Assembly (NCBI RefSeq): GCF_003096675.1
Contig: NZ_QEKW01000033.1
Location: 1 to 32,476, forward strand
Reading direction: 5' to 3'
Source of the DNA: Actinomycetospora cinnamomea
GTDB taxonomy: Bacteria; Actinomycetota; Actinomycetes; Mycobacteriales; Pseudonocardiaceae
Length of the DNA: 32,476 nt
The notes beneath the pieces are model-generated. The model was not told the DNA's origin. It was given only the letters and a program-made list of their open reading frames with translations, and made no database searches. Shown here in pieces: positions 14,607 to 22,251 of the stretch; position 1 is the first letter of the stretch, and each line of letters begins with the position of its first letter. A program made the position numbers and the translations under genes.

Positions 14607-15308
14607 ATGGCGCCGCGCTTCCGGGAGATCGCCGACGGGGTGCACCTCGGCGCCCTCCTCCCCGCCGGCCTCCTGCACACGGTGCTGCTGGAGGGCCCGG
14701 ACGGCGACGTGGTGGTCGACGCCGGTCTCCCCTGGTCGGGCCGTCGGCTCGCCGCGCTGCTGCGGGGCCGGGACGTCGCGGAGCACGCGGTCACCCACGC
14801 CCACGGCGACCACGTGGGCGCGAGCGCCTGGCTGTGCCGCCACACCGGCGCGAGGCTGGCGATGGGCGAGGCGGACGCGTCGCGGTTCGAGGACGGGCGC
14901 ATCGACACCCACGCCGGCGCGTTCGGGCGGGTCGTGCTCGGGTCGCTGGCCCGTGAGCGCCGGCCGGTGGACCGCCGGCTGCGCGAGGGCGACCGCGTCG
15001 CGGGCTTCGAGGTGCTCACCGTGCCGGGCCACAGCCCCGGCACGCTGGCCCTGTGGCGCGCGGACGACCGGGTGCTGGTCGTCGGCGACGGCCCGGTGAA
15101 CGTCTCCACCGACCCGGCCGCGCCGCGGTGGCTGCCGCTGCCCCGGGGCCTGCACCACGACCCGGCGGGCGCGGACGCCTCACGCCGTCGCCTGGGCGCG
15201 CTGAGTCCGGCGCTCGTCGTGGCGATGCACGGCTTCCCCGTCACCGCGACCCACCGCTGGGCCGAGGCCGCCGGCGCGCACGTGCCCCGACGCCCCGGGC
15301 GGGCGTAA
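14607..15308 (+). CDS. Metallo-beta-lactamase-fold hydrolase
   Basis: About 233 residues with the metal motif THAHGDHVGA (HxHxDH), a further His in VPGHSPGTLALW, an Asp in VVGDGPVN and a last His in VAMHGFPVT, so the complete di-zinc site is visible. Members hydrolyse thioesters, lactones or phosphodiesters; specificity cannot be read. ATG 14607 is preferred over 14595 because a -10-like hexamer covers the earlier codon. It lies 25 bases after the ATPase gene and may be read from both promoters. Confidence 0.85.
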   Translation: MAPRFREIADGVHLGALLPAGLLHTVLLEGPDGDVVVDAGLPWSGRRLAALLRGRDVAEHAVTHAHGDHVGASAWLCRHTGARLAMGEADASRFEDGRIDTHAGAFGRVVLGSLARERRPVDRRLREGDRVAGFEVLTVPGHSPGTLALWRADDRVLVVGDGPVNVSTDPAAPRWLPLPRGLHHDPAGADASRRRLGALSPALVVAMHGFPVTATHRWAEAAGAHVPRRPGRA

Positions 15309-15311
15309 CGT
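15306..15311 (+). promoter_or_regulatory. -10-like hexamer before 15318
   Basis: TAACGT ends six bases before the second of two adjacent ATG codons (15315 and 15318). This spacing favours ATG 15318 as a leaderless start. Confidence 0.4.
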
Positions 15312-15317
15312 CAGATG

Positions 15318-15734
15318 ATGGCCAAGGACAAGAAGACCAAGGACCCCGACCCGGTGGCCACCGCCCTGACCGCGCCGGACGCGCCGGCGGACATCGCGGT
15401 CGAGACCGCGCCCGACGGTGCCGCGGCGTCCGTGGTGCCCCCGGCGGGGCCCCCCGAGCGCCTCGCGGCCCCGCGACGTCCCGCACCGGTGCCCGCGCCG
15501 GCGAACACTCCGGCGACGAACCCCGTGCTGCACCCCGGCGACGCCGCGGTGGCGGCCGTGTCGGAGGTGGCGCGCGTGGTGCGCACGGTGCTGCCCAACC
15601 GCGCCCCGGCCTACCTCGGCGGGGCCGCGCTGCTCGTGCTCGGGGTCGTCGACCTGCCCGTCGTGGCCGGTGGTGCCCTGGCCTACGAGGCGCTGCGGCG
15701 CTGGGGACCGGCGCCCGCGCGCTCCACCCACTGA
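15318..15734 (+). CDS. Hypothetical protein with low-complexity N-terminus and C-terminal hydrophobic segment
   Basis: A 138-residue protein that I do not recognise. It opens with a Lys-rich patch (MAKDKKTKDPDP), continues as ~70 residues rich in Ala and Pro, then has an amphipathic segment (VAAVSEVARVVRTVLPN) and a hydrophobic stretch AYLGGAALLVLGVVDLPVVA likely to cross or dip into the membrane, with a short Arg-containing tail. Codon use matches its neighbours. Confidence 0.65.
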   Translation: MAKDKKTKDPDPVATALTAPDAPADIAVETAPDGAAASVVPPAGPPERLAAPRRPAPVPAPANTPATNPVLHPGDAAVAAVSEVARVVRTVLPNRAPAYLGGAALLVLGVVDLPVVAGGALAYEALRRWGPAPARSTH

Positions 15735-15775
15735 GCGTTCACCCGCACGTCACCCGGAGCGGGCACCGCCCCGGC

Positions 15776-16012
15776 ATGACCGAGCAACCGTCCAGCCTCC
15801 CGTCCGACCCGACGCCCACCGCACCCCCGGCGGCGGACCCCGGCGAGCAGGCGCCCGACCCCGCCGAGGGCTTCGGCGAGCACCCGACCGACGTCGACGT
15901 CCCGCCGTCCGACGAGCCGGGGCTCGAGGGCGACCGGAACCTGACCGACGCCGTCCACGAGCGCCCCGACCCGCCGTTCCGTACCCCGGCGCCCGACGAC
16001 ACCGCTCAGTGA
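15776..16012 (+). CDS. Small Pro/Asp-rich hypothetical protein
   Basis: A 78-residue acidic protein made almost entirely of Pro, Asp, Glu, Ala and Thr (for example EHPTDVDVPPSDEP), with no hydrophobic segment and probably no fixed fold. No family is recognised. The ATG at 15776 has no clear ribosome site. Its 3' end overlaps the VOC gene on the other strand by seven bases, so the two genes are convergent with no room for a separate terminator. Confidence 0.5.
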   Translation: MTEQPSSLPSDPTPTAPPAADPGEQAPDPAEGFGEHPTDVDVPPSDEPGLEGDRNLTDAVHERPDPPFRTPAPDDTAQ

Positions 16013-16449
16013 CCGTCGTCCGGGCCGCCCGGGGCGACGAACACGCAGAACGGGTGGCCGGCCGGGTCTGCGTAGACGTGCAGCGGCTCGTGCGGGTCGT
16101 CGGCGCGGTCCAGTAGGTGCGTCGCACCGAGCTCGAGCGCCCGGCGGTGCTGGCGCTGCAGGTCCTCGACGGTCGGCACGGTGAGGTCGAGGTGCAGCAT
16201 CTGCGGGTGCTCGCCGTCGGGCCAGGTCACGGTCGGCAGCGCCGCGACCGGCTGGAACGCGAGCACCGGCATGCCGTCGTGATGGTGCAGGGCGAGCCAG
16301 TGCCGTGCCTGCTCGTCGTCCACGCCTGTGTCCGAGGGCTCATCGCCCGGCCGGTAGCGCAACCCGAGGAGCCGCCGGTAGAACTCGGCGAGCACCCGGG
16401 CGTCGGGCGCGTCGATGACGGTCTGGCGCAGTACCGGGTGGTCGGCCAC
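16006..16449 (-). CDS. VOC (glyoxalase/bleomycin-resistance fold) protein
   Basis: About 147 residues with two beta-alpha-beta-beta-beta halves: VLRQTVIDAPDARVLAEFYR and LLGLRYRPGDE, then MLHLDLTVPTVEDLQRQHR and the end VYADPAGHPFCVFVAP. The His/Glu metal positions are partly visible (HLDL; the final strand has C-V-F). Family members bind small molecules or act as dioxygenases; no substrate is evident. A GTG at 16467 is the alternative start; 16449 is favoured by a GGACGATGAG stretch before it. It follows mmsA by about 30 bases and is probably in the same operon. Confidence 0.8.
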   Translation of the reverse strand: MADHPVLRQTVIDAPDARVLAEFYRRLLGLRYRPGDEPSDTGVDDEQARHWLALHHHDGMPVLAFQPVAALPTVTWPDGEHPQMLHLDLTVPTVEDLQRQHRRALELGATHLLDRADDPHEPLHVYADPAGHPFCVFVAPGGPDDGH

Positions 16450-16481
16450 GAGCTCATCGTCCGGCACACACCGATGCGCCG

Positions 16482-18020
16482 TCAGCGATTCCGCGCGAAC
16501 CCGAGGTCGAGTCCCCCCGTCTCGCCGCGACGCGCCGGGTCGATCCACCGCGTAGTGACCACCTTGCCCCGGGTGAAGAAGTGCACGCCCTCCGTGCCGT
16601 GGGCGTGGGTGTCGCCGAAGAGCGAGTTCTTCCACCCGCCGAAACTGTAGTAAGCCATCGGTACCGGCACCGGGACGTTGACGCCGATCATCCCGACCTG
16701 TACCTCGTTCTGGAAGCGCCGCGCGGCGCCGCCGTCGTTGGTGAAGATCGCCGTGCCGTTGCCGTAGGGGTTCGCGTTGACCAGCGCCACCGCCTCGTCG
16801 TAGGTCTCCGCGCGGACCACCGACAGCACCGGGCCGAAGATCTCGTCGGTGTAGATCGACATGTCGGGGGTGACGTGGTCGAACAGCGTCGGCCCGACGA
16901 AGAAGCCACCGTCCGTGCCTTCGGCGGCCTCGGCGTCCGGCACGACCTGCCGGCCGTCGACGACCAGCGTCGCCCCGGCGGCCTCCCCGGCGTCGATGTA
17001 GCCCGACACCCGCTCCTGGGCCGCGCGGGTGACCAGCGGGCCCATGTCGCAGCCGCGGCGGCCGTCGCCCGTCCGCAGGCCCTCGGCCCGCTCCTTGATT
17101 TTCTGCACCAGCGTGTCGCCCGCCGTGCCCACGGCGACCACGGCCGAGATGGCCATGCACCGCTCCCCCGCGGAGCCGAAGCCGGCGTTGATCGCCTGGT
17201 CGGCGGCGAGGTCGAGGTCGGCGTCCGGCAGCACCACCGCGTGGTTCTTCGCCCCGCCGAGGGCCTGCACCCGCTTGCCGTGGCTCGTGCCGGTCTCGTA
17301 GACGTAGCGGGCGATCGGGGTCGAGCCCACGAAGCTGATCGCGCGCACCTCGGCGTGGGTGAGCAGGCCGTCGACGGCGACCTCGTCGCCGTTCAGGACG
17401 TTGAACACCCCGTCGGGCAGCCCCGCCTCGCGCCACAGCTCGGCCATCCACAGCGCCGCCGAGGGCACCTTCTCCGAGGGCTTGAGCACGACGGTGTTGC
17501 CCGCGGCGATGGCGATGGGGAAGAACCACATCGGCACCATGGCCGGGAAGTTGAACGGGCTGATGATCCCGACCACGCCGAGGGGCTGGCGGATCGAGGT
17601 GACGTCGATGCCGGTCGAGGCGTTCTCCGTGGCCGAGCCCTTGAGCAGGTGCGGGATGCCGCAGGCGAACTCCACGACCTCCTGGCCGCGGGCGACCTCG
17701 CCGGCGGCGTCGGAGAGCACCTTGCCGTGCTCGGCCGTGATGAGATCGGCCAGCTCTCCCGCGCGGGCGTTGAGCAGCTCGCGGAACCGGAAGAGGATCT
17801 GCACGCGCTCGGTCAGCGACGTGTCGCGCCAGGCCGGGAACGCGCGCACCGCCGACGCGATCACCGCCTCCACCTCGTCGGTGGTGGCGAGCGCGAGGCG
17901 CTTGGTGACCTCGCCGGTGGCGGGGTCGGTGACGTCGCCGAAGCGGTCGCTCGCGCTCTCGAGCACGGCACCGTTCGCCCAGTGGTGCAGCGTCATGGGG
18001 GGCGCGGAGACGGTCGTCAT
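16482..18020 (-). CDS. mmsA: Methylmalonate-semialdehyde dehydrogenase (acylating)
   Basis: A 512-residue CoA-acylating aldehyde dehydrogenase. ISPFNFPAMVPMWFFPIAIA, the typical LGGAKNHAVVLPDAD and the catalytic C288 in AGERCMAISA are diagnostic of MmsA, which turns (methyl)malonate semialdehyde into propionyl- or acetyl-CoA in valine, thymine and myo-inositol breakdown. The C-terminal SFGGWKNSLFGDTHAHG is also characteristic. ATG 18020 has GGAAGGA nine bases before it. No other valine or inositol gene adjoins; a CYTH-like gene precedes it by 23 bases. Confidence 0.93.
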   Translation of the reverse strand: MTTVSAPPMTLHHWANGAVLESASDRFGDVTDPATGEVTKRLALATTDEVEAVIASAVRAFPAWRDTSLTERVQILFRFRELLNARAGELADLITAEHGKVLSDAAGEVARGQEVVEFACGIPHLLKGSATENASTGIDVTSIRQPLGVVGIISPFNFPAMVPMWFFPIAIAAGNTVVLKPSEKVPSAALWMAELWREAGLPDGVFNVLNGDEVAVDGLLTHAEVRAISFVGSTPIARYVYETGTSHGKRVQALGGAKNHAVVLPDADLDLAADQAINAGFGSAGERCMAISAVVAVGTAGDTLVQKIKERAEGLRTGDGRRGCDMGPLVTRAAQERVSGYIDAGEAAGATLVVDGRQVVPDAEAAEGTDGGFFVGPTLFDHVTPDMSIYTDEIFGPVLSVVRAETYDEAVALVNANPYGNGTAIFTNDGGAARRFQNEVQVGMIGVNVPVPVPMAYYSFGGWKNSLFGDTHAHGTEGVHFFTRGKVVTTRWIDPARRGETGGLDLGFARNR

Positions 18021-18043
18021 GAGGCAGTCCTTCCGGGTGCGGG

Positions 18044-18829
18044 CTACGGCGCTCCGGCGAGCAGCTCCTCGAGCCAGGCCGCCGTCTTGGTCCGCTGGCG
18101 GGTCGCGGGCGCGGCGCCGTGGGCGGAGAGGAAGTGCGCGAGCGCGCGCGCCACGGTCGGGGCCTCGCCGGGCGGGCAGCGGGCCGAGAACTCCTCGAGC
18201 ACGCGCCCGCCGGGGAAGCGGCAGCGCTCGTGGCGGGCGTGCGCGAGCCCGCAGCGCGGGCGCGGGACGACCGCCCGCTCGACGGTCAGCGGGCCGTGGA
18301 CGTGCAGGGCGCCGGCGAGGTGCGGGACGGCGGCCGCGAGCAGCGCCCCCTGTGCGGCGGTCATCAGCGCGTGCACGTCGAGGGCGCCGTCGCGGCAGGC
18401 CACGGCGCGGTCGGCGGCGAGGGCCTCGCGCAGCTCGGTGCTGTGCAGCGCGCGCCCCGGCAGGACGTCGACCTCGACCCGGGCGCCGGCGGGCCGCGGG
18501 AGCGCCGCCACCGCGTCCTCCCCGCGCACGCGGACCGTCAGGTCCCAGCGGTCGCGGCCCCGGTCGCGCAGGCGGACGTGCACGCCGACGCGGGCGAGGA
18601 GGAGGTCGGCGGTGTCGAGCAGGTAGAGCCGGCGCTGCCGGACGCGTCCCGGGTGCCCGCCCGTGAACCGGCTCGGCACGGCACCGGCGCCGGGCAGGAG
18701 CAGGACCTTGAGCTCGACGCTGTCGGCGCCCGCGGACGCCACAGACGCCCAGAGCGGGTCGTCGTCCGGCGGGAAGCGGGGCGCCGGCGCGAGGCCGCTC
18801 GCCGGCGACGCGCGGACGTGGTCGAGCAT
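18044..18829 (-). CDS. CYTH-domain-like protein
   Basis: A 261-residue protein. Residues ~37-110 follow the CYTH tunnel fold: SVELKVLL, then RRLYLLDTADLLLARVGVHV, RLRDRGRDRWDLTVRVRG. The signature ExExK is degenerate (S-V-E-L-K). The later part has VEVDVLPGRAL and an Arg/His-rich segment (RPRCGLAHARHERC). CYTH enzymes include thiamine triphosphatase and class IV adenylate cyclase; activity here is uncertain. ATG 18829 has CAGGAG eight bases upstream. It shares an operon with mmsA. Confidence 0.65.
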   Translation of the reverse strand: MLDHVRASPASGLAPAPRFPPDDDPLWASVASAGADSVELKVLLLPGAGAVPSRFTGGHPGRVRQRRLYLLDTADLLLARVGVHVRLRDRGRDRWDLTVRVRGEDAVAALPRPAGARVEVDVLPGRALHSTELREALAADRAVACRDGALDVHALMTAAQGALLAAAVPHLAGALHVHGPLTVERAVVPRPRCGLAHARHERCRFPGGRVLEEFSARCPPGEAPTVARALAHFLSAHGAAPATRQRTKTAAWLEELLAGAP

Positions 18830-18840
18830 GCGGGCTCCTG

Positions 18841-18858
18841 GGCGACACCGATGTCGCC
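18841..18858. promoter_or_regulatory. Inverted repeat in the leader of the CYTH-like gene
   Basis: GGCGACACCGATGTCGCC is a perfect 7-base inverted repeat with a 4-base centre, 11 bases upstream of the start codon. It could be a hairpin masking the ribosome site or an operator. Confidence 0.4.
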
Positions 18859-18868
18859 GCGTCGGGGC

Positions 18869-18913
18869 TGGGACGTCGGGGGGTGGGACGTCGGGGGGTG
18901 GGACGCCGCGGCA
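18869..18913. repeat. 15-base tandem repeat, about 2.5 copies
   Basis: The unit TGGGACGTCGGGGGG is present twice exactly and then decays (TGGGACGCCGCGG). It lies just upstream of the CYTH-like gene. Fifteen bases keep frame, but no gene is supported across it. Confidence 0.7.
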
Positions 18914-18969
18914 GGTTGCTCGACCACGGTCCGCCGACGGTAGGTGATCGTGGCGGGCGGTGACAGCCC

Positions 18970-19167
18970 TCAGGTCTTGGGCCTGCCCTCCCACAGCTCG
19001 CCGCCGGTGAGCACGTAGACGAACGGCACGACCGGCACGAGGGCGAGGACGGCCCAGACGAGCTTCGCGGTGCCGCTGAGCCCGGGGCGCACGATGAGGT
19101 TGAGCCACACGAGCACCACGGCCACGGGGTGCAGGAAGCAGACCAGGAGCTCCGCGAGCTTCTTCAT
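18970..19167 (-). CDS. Small two-helix membrane protein (PLDc_N-like)
   Basis: A 65-residue protein beginning MKKLAELLVCFLHPVAVVL, with a second hydrophobic segment AKLVWAVLALVPVVPFVYVL and a polar end GGELWEGRPKT. The pattern of two helices and a W-x-(hydrophobic)-P resembles the short phospholipase-D nuclease N-terminal (PLDc_N) membrane proteins, which usually have no known activity alone. It lies between the TetR gene and the CYTH gene on the same strand; a hairpin separates it from TetR. Confidence 0.65.
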   Translation of the reverse strand: MKKLAELLVCFLHPVAVVLVWLNLIVRPGLSGTAKLVWAVLALVPVVPFVYVLTGGELWEGRPKT

Positions 19168-19190
19168 CGCGCCGACCGTCCCGGGACCGG

Positions 19191-19210
19191 GGTGGCCGCC
19201 GACGGCCACC
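19191..19210 (-). terminator. Short GC-rich hairpin after the TetR gene
   Basis: GGTGGCC and GGCCACC are separated by six bases. It lies 42 bases past the TetR stop on the minus strand and 24 bases before the small membrane gene; there is no T-run. Confidence 0.4.
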
Positions 19211-19252
19211 GGGAGGCCGACCGTAGCGGGGGGTGCGGCCGGGGCACCAGGT

Positions 19253-19816
19253 TCACCGCGCCACGAGGGCCCGCAGCACCTCCTCGCAGGCCGCGGCGCT
19301 CCACGGCTCGGGGTCGCACCAGCACCGCAGGAACACCCCGTCGACACCCGCGGCCGCGGCCGCGCGAGCCGCGCGGCCGGTGACGAGGGGTGCGAGCAGG
19401 GCGTCCAGGGCCGCCGTCCAGCGCACCCACTCGGCGCGCAGGGCCGGATGCCGGCCGGCCTGCAGGAAGAGCTCGTACTCCGCGGCGAGCGCCTCGGTGC
19501 GCCCGGAGGCGTAGCCGGCGACGAACTCGGCGAGCGCCCGCACCGGGTCGTCCTCCCGCGCGCACCGCTCCAGCGCGGCGACGCAGTCGTCGTTGACCGC
19601 GGCCAGGGTGGCCGACAGCAGCGCGTCGACGGTCGGGTAGTGGTAACTGACGAGGCTCGGCGTCATCCCGGCCTCCGCGGCCACCGCGCGCTGCGTCACG
19701 GCCGCGACGCCGCCGCGCCCGACGACGCGCAGGGTGGCCTCGCGCAGCAGCCGGCGACGCTCCTCGCCCTTGCGCCGTCGCCCGTCGGTGCTCGCCGGGG
19801 CAGCCGTCCTGCTCAC
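19253..19816 (-). CDS. TetR-family transcriptional regulator
   Basis: A 187-residue TetR protein. After an Arg/Lys-rich start (GRRRKGEERRRLLREATLRV) comes the HTH VTQRAVAAEAGMTPSLVSYH with YPTVDALLSATL. The ligand domain is alpha-helical and Ala-rich, ending WCDPEPWSAAACEEVLRALV. The GTG at 19816 overlaps the efflux pump stop (GTGA), so it is made from the pump's message and most likely represses that promoter when no drug is bound. Ligand not predictable. Confidence 0.88.
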   Translation of the reverse strand: MSRTAAPASTDGRRRKGEERRRLLREATLRVVGRGGVAAVTQRAVAAEAGMTPSLVSYHYPTVDALLSATLAAVNDDCVAALERCAREDDPVRALAEFVAGYASGRTEALAAEYELFLQAGRHPALRAEWVRWTAALDALLAPLVTGRAARAAAAAGVDGVFLRCWCDPEPWSAAACEEVLRALVAR

Positions 19817-20139
19817 GCCGGCCGGGCCCCGAGCTCGAGGGCCAGGACCCCGCCGATGACCAGCGCGATGCCGCCGACCTGCACCCAGGTCAGCGATTCG
19901 CCGAGCAGCACCGCGCCCGCGACCGCGACGAGCGCGACGCCGGCCGCGGCCCACACACCGTAGGCGACGCTGACGCCGAGGCCGCGGGTCAGCGCCTGGG
20001 AGAGCATCCCGAAAGCGACGAGGTAGCCGACGACCACGACGACCGACGGCACCAGCCGGGTGAAGCCCTCCGAGAGCTTGAGCGAGACGGTCGCGACGAC
20101 CTCGCAGGCGATCGCGAGCGCCAGGAACAGGTAGGCCAC
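19813..20139 (-). CDS. Small multidrug resistance (SMR) family efflux protein
   Basis: A 108-residue, four-helix membrane protein of EmrE/QacE type. The essential Glu is in ALAIACEVVATVSLKLSEGF, and GVSVAYGVWAAAGVALVAV and LGESLTWVQVGGIALVIGGV match helices three and four. SMR proteins work as dual-topology dimers, exchanging protons for cationic drugs or guanidinium. The residue before the Glu is Cys rather than the usual Ala. ATG follows GGGAGGG. It is the first gene of the pump-regulator operon. Confidence 0.92.
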   Translation of the reverse strand: MAYLFLALAIACEVVATVSLKLSEGFTRLVPSVVVVVGYLVAFGMLSQALTRGLGVSVAYGVWAAAGVALVAVAGAVLLGESLTWVQVGGIALVIGGVLALELGARPA

Positions 20140-20168
20140 GGGGCCGCCCTCCCAAGAAAACAGGTCAG

Positions 20169-20381
20169 ATGCCCAGTATTCTACGCGGCCCGCTCGCGTC
20201 GGCGCTCCACCTCGCCGCGGTGCTGGGTGCCGAGCAGGTGATCATGCCGGCGCTCGGCCTCGGGTCGCCGACCCCGCGCTACGGCGCCTCGGCCGCCGCC
20301 ACGGACGCGTGGCACCACCTCGTCTACGCCGCCGCCACCGGCCTCGCCTACGACGCGCTCGCGGGCCGCCTCACCCGGTGA
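20169..20381 (+). CDS. Small hydrophobic hypothetical protein
   Basis: A 70-residue protein with two hydrophobic segments, ASALHLAAVLGAEQVIMPAL and WHHLVYAAATGLAYDALAG, joined by a Gly/Ser/Pro turn. The WHHLVY segment resembles short actinobacterial membrane proteins of the DUF1440-like sort, but no name is justified. Its start overlaps the SMR promoter; a start nearby is not excluded. Confidence 0.55.
   Translation: MPSILRGPLASALHLAAVLGAEQVIMPALGLGSPTPRYGASAAATDAWHHLVYAAATGLAYDALAGRLTR
20178..20183 (-). promoter_or_regulatory. -10 element for the SMR-TetR operon
   Basis: The minus strand reads TAGAAT about 38 bases before the SMR start codon, close to the TATAAT consensus and unusually AT-rich for this window. 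It lies within the first codons of the divergent gene at 20169. No good -35 was found. Confidence 0.45.
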
Positions 20382-20383
20382 TG

Positions 20384-20422
20384 TGAGCGAAGTTCCCGGC
20401 TGTACCCGTGGGTTCCGCTCAC
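20384..20422. terminator. Hairpin between convergent genes
   Basis: GTGAGCG at 20384-20390 pairs with CGCTCAC at 20416-20422, with partial pairing inside (TTCCC with GGGTT). The stop of the minus-strand cyclase lies in the right arm. It could end transcription from both sides. Confidence 0.5.
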
Positions 20423-21247
20423 GTGGGGCGGTCGACCGCGTAGATCTGCAGGTCCTCGGGGGTGCCCTTGAGGCGCGTGTGCCAGCGCTTGCGGCGCACG
20501 TGCAACGAGGACTGGTCGAGGCGGGCGAGCAGCTCCCTGCTGATCAGGACCTCGTCCGGCCCCGCCCGCTCCCCCAGCCGGGCCGCGGTGTTCACCGCGA
20601 CGCCGAGGAAGTCCCCGCCCACGCGCCGCGGGCGCCCGATGTGCAGCCCCGCGCGCATGCGGGGCGTCCACTCGCCCACCGCCACGCCGGCCAGCCGGGT
20701 GCGCGCCTCGAACACCGCCTCGAGTGCTGAGGACGGGTCGGCCAGGGCGGCCATCATCCCGTCGCCGAGACGCTTGACCACCGTGGCCCGCGCGGTCGGT
20801 GACGGGCTTCTCCCAGGCCTCGCTCACCGCCCGCAGCGCCCGCGACACCTCGTCGTCGCCGGCCTGCAGTGCCCAGCGCGAGAAGTCGACGAGGTCGGTG
20901 AACACGAGGACGACCTCGCGCTCGCCGACCCCCGCGCCGAACCGCTCGAGCACGGCCTGCCACAGCTGCAGCCCGCCCAGGCCGACCTCGCGCGTCACGC
21001 CCGGCCGGTCACCGGTGAGCCCGACGACCGCGCGGCCCACGGACTCCGCGTGCCGCGCCCCGCCGAGCGAGAGCGGGTCGCCGAAGTGCGCGTCACCGGG
21101 CAGGGCGCGGCGCACCCGCTGCACCGCCGCGCGCAGGCCCTCGGACCGGTCGATCTCGCGGGCCCGCCGACCGGCGCGCTGCACGGCCGCCCGGAAGCGC
21201 GCGCCCCGTCCGGCGGCGGGGTCCCCGGCGGGATCCTGATCGACCAT
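20419..21247 (-). pseudogene. Class III adenylate/guanylate cyclase with a single frameshift
   Basis: The first frame reads VVLVFTDLVDFSRWALQAGD and DEVSRALRAVSEAWEKPVTD, the second VVKRLGDGMMAALADP and GGDFLGVAVNTAARLGERAG. Together they make one class III cyclase domain: both metal Asp residues (FTD and GDG) and the Asn-x3-Arg transition-state pair are present. They lie in different frames. Removing one base of the CCC run at 20787-20789 (minus GGG) would join them as TDRAATVVKRLGDG with no gap. So the gene is either newly inactivated or carries a sequencing error. ATG 21247 has GAGG upstream. It follows the GAF-ANTAR gene by 45 bases, which suggests a shared message. Confidence 0.82.
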
Positions 21248-21292
21248 GGCCGTGATCCTCACCCACCGTGCGGCACCGCGCCGCGGCGGGGC

Positions 21293-22141
21293 TCACAGGT
21301 CGGCGCGGCGCTCGGCGAGCGTGGCCGCGACGTCGCGCAGCTTGACGTTGAGGTCCTGCGACGCCCGACGCAGCACGTCGAACGCCTGGTCGGCGGGCAG
21401 GCCGCGCCGCTCCATGAGGATGCCCTTGGCCTGGCCGATGACGTCGCGCGAGTCCAGCGCGGTCTGGAACTGGGTGTCGCGCAGCTGCGCGGCCTCGGTG
21501 ACCGTGACGTAGGCGAGCGCGGTCGAGACGTGCGCGGCGAGCAGCACGGCGGCCTCGCGGTCGGCGGCGTCGAAGCCCCCCGCCTCGTAGGAGTAGAAGT
21601 TCAGGGCGCCCCGCAGGGGCCGCGGCTCGCCGACCGGGAACAGGCCGACGGCGAAGACGCTGGCGACGCCCAGCTCCGCGGCGGCCGGCCCGAAGCGCGA
21701 CCACGTGGAGTCGTCCGCCAGGTCGTCGCTGCCGGCGACGCCGAGGCCGCCCGCCTCGAGGGCCCGGACGCACGGACCCTCCTCGTGGTCGTACTGCAGC
21801 TGGTCGAGCTTGACGGCGAGGTCGTCGGAGCAGGCGGGCGTGGAGTAGCCGTCGCGCTCCCCGCGGCGCAGCGTGACGCTGGCGAGGTCGGCGCCACCGA
21901 TCACCCGGTGGCCGACGGCCACCACGCGCTCGAGCACCTCGTTGACCCCGCCGGTGGTCGGCGCGTGCAGCAGCTGCTGCGCGAGGTCCCCGATCGCCTG
22001 CGCGAGCCTCGGGATCCGCGTCCCGCCGCCCTGTTCGGATGTGTGATCGGGGGAGCCGTCGTCGGCGCGCTCGGCGGCGTCCTCGGCGACGAACGCCTCG
22101 CGCTCCTGCGCCCAGTCCGCGGCGATGCGCTGCTCGGTCAC
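21293..22141 (-). CDS. GAF-ANTAR RNA-binding antiterminator
   Basis: A 282-residue regulator. After ~45 charged residues, a GAF sensor spans about 46-210 (IGDLAQQLLHAP, ADLASVTLRRGERDGYSTPA, EEGPCVRALEAGGLGV, LRGALNFYSYEAGGFDAADR). The C-terminal ANTAR domain follows: LDSRDVIGQAKGILMERRG, ADQAFDVLRRASQDLNVKLR. ANTAR domains bind paired hairpins in nascent RNA to stop termination. GTG 22141 has AGGGGAG six bases upstream. The cyclase gene follows closely. Confidence 0.9.
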   Translation of the reverse strand: MTEQRIAADWAQEREAFVAEDAAERADDGSPDHTSEQGGGTRIPRLAQAIGDLAQQLLHAPTTGGVNEVLERVVAVGHRVIGGADLASVTLRRGERDGYSTPACSDDLAVKLDQLQYDHEEGPCVRALEAGGLGVAGSDDLADDSTWSRFGPAAAELGVASVFAVGLFPVGEPRPLRGALNFYSYEAGGFDAADREAAVLLAAHVSTALAYVTVTEAAQLRDTQFQTALDSRDVIGQAKGILMERRGLPADQAFDVLRRASQDLNVKLRDVAATLAERRADL

Positions 22142-22191
22142 CTCGTCTCCCCTCGTCCCACCGGCGTCGACCGTCCGGAGAGATGATGCCC

Positions 22192-22228
22192 GGTACGCGG
22201 TCGGTCGGCGCGGTCCGGGATGCGTACC
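22192..22228. promoter_or_regulatory. Inverted repeat upstream of the GAF-ANTAR gene
   Basis: GGTACGC at 22192-22198 and GCGTACC at 22222-22228 are perfect 7-base arms 23 bases apart, between the PsuG stop and the regulator start. It may be an operator or the end of the psuG message. Confidence 0.35.
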
Positions 22229-22251
22229 CGATGCCCTCCGGGGTGCACGCG

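Noticed and set aside
16581..17029. Plus-strand hypothetical gene overlapping mmsA
   Set aside because: Translates to low-complexity His/Val/Arg residues opposite a full-length dehydrogenase.
18869..18913. 15-base tandem repeat as a CRISPR array
   Set aside because: Units are contiguous without spacers, and no cas genes occur.
20169..20381. Second SMR subunit (paired SMR genes)
   Set aside because: Opposite strand, only two hydrophobic segments and no conserved Glu motif.
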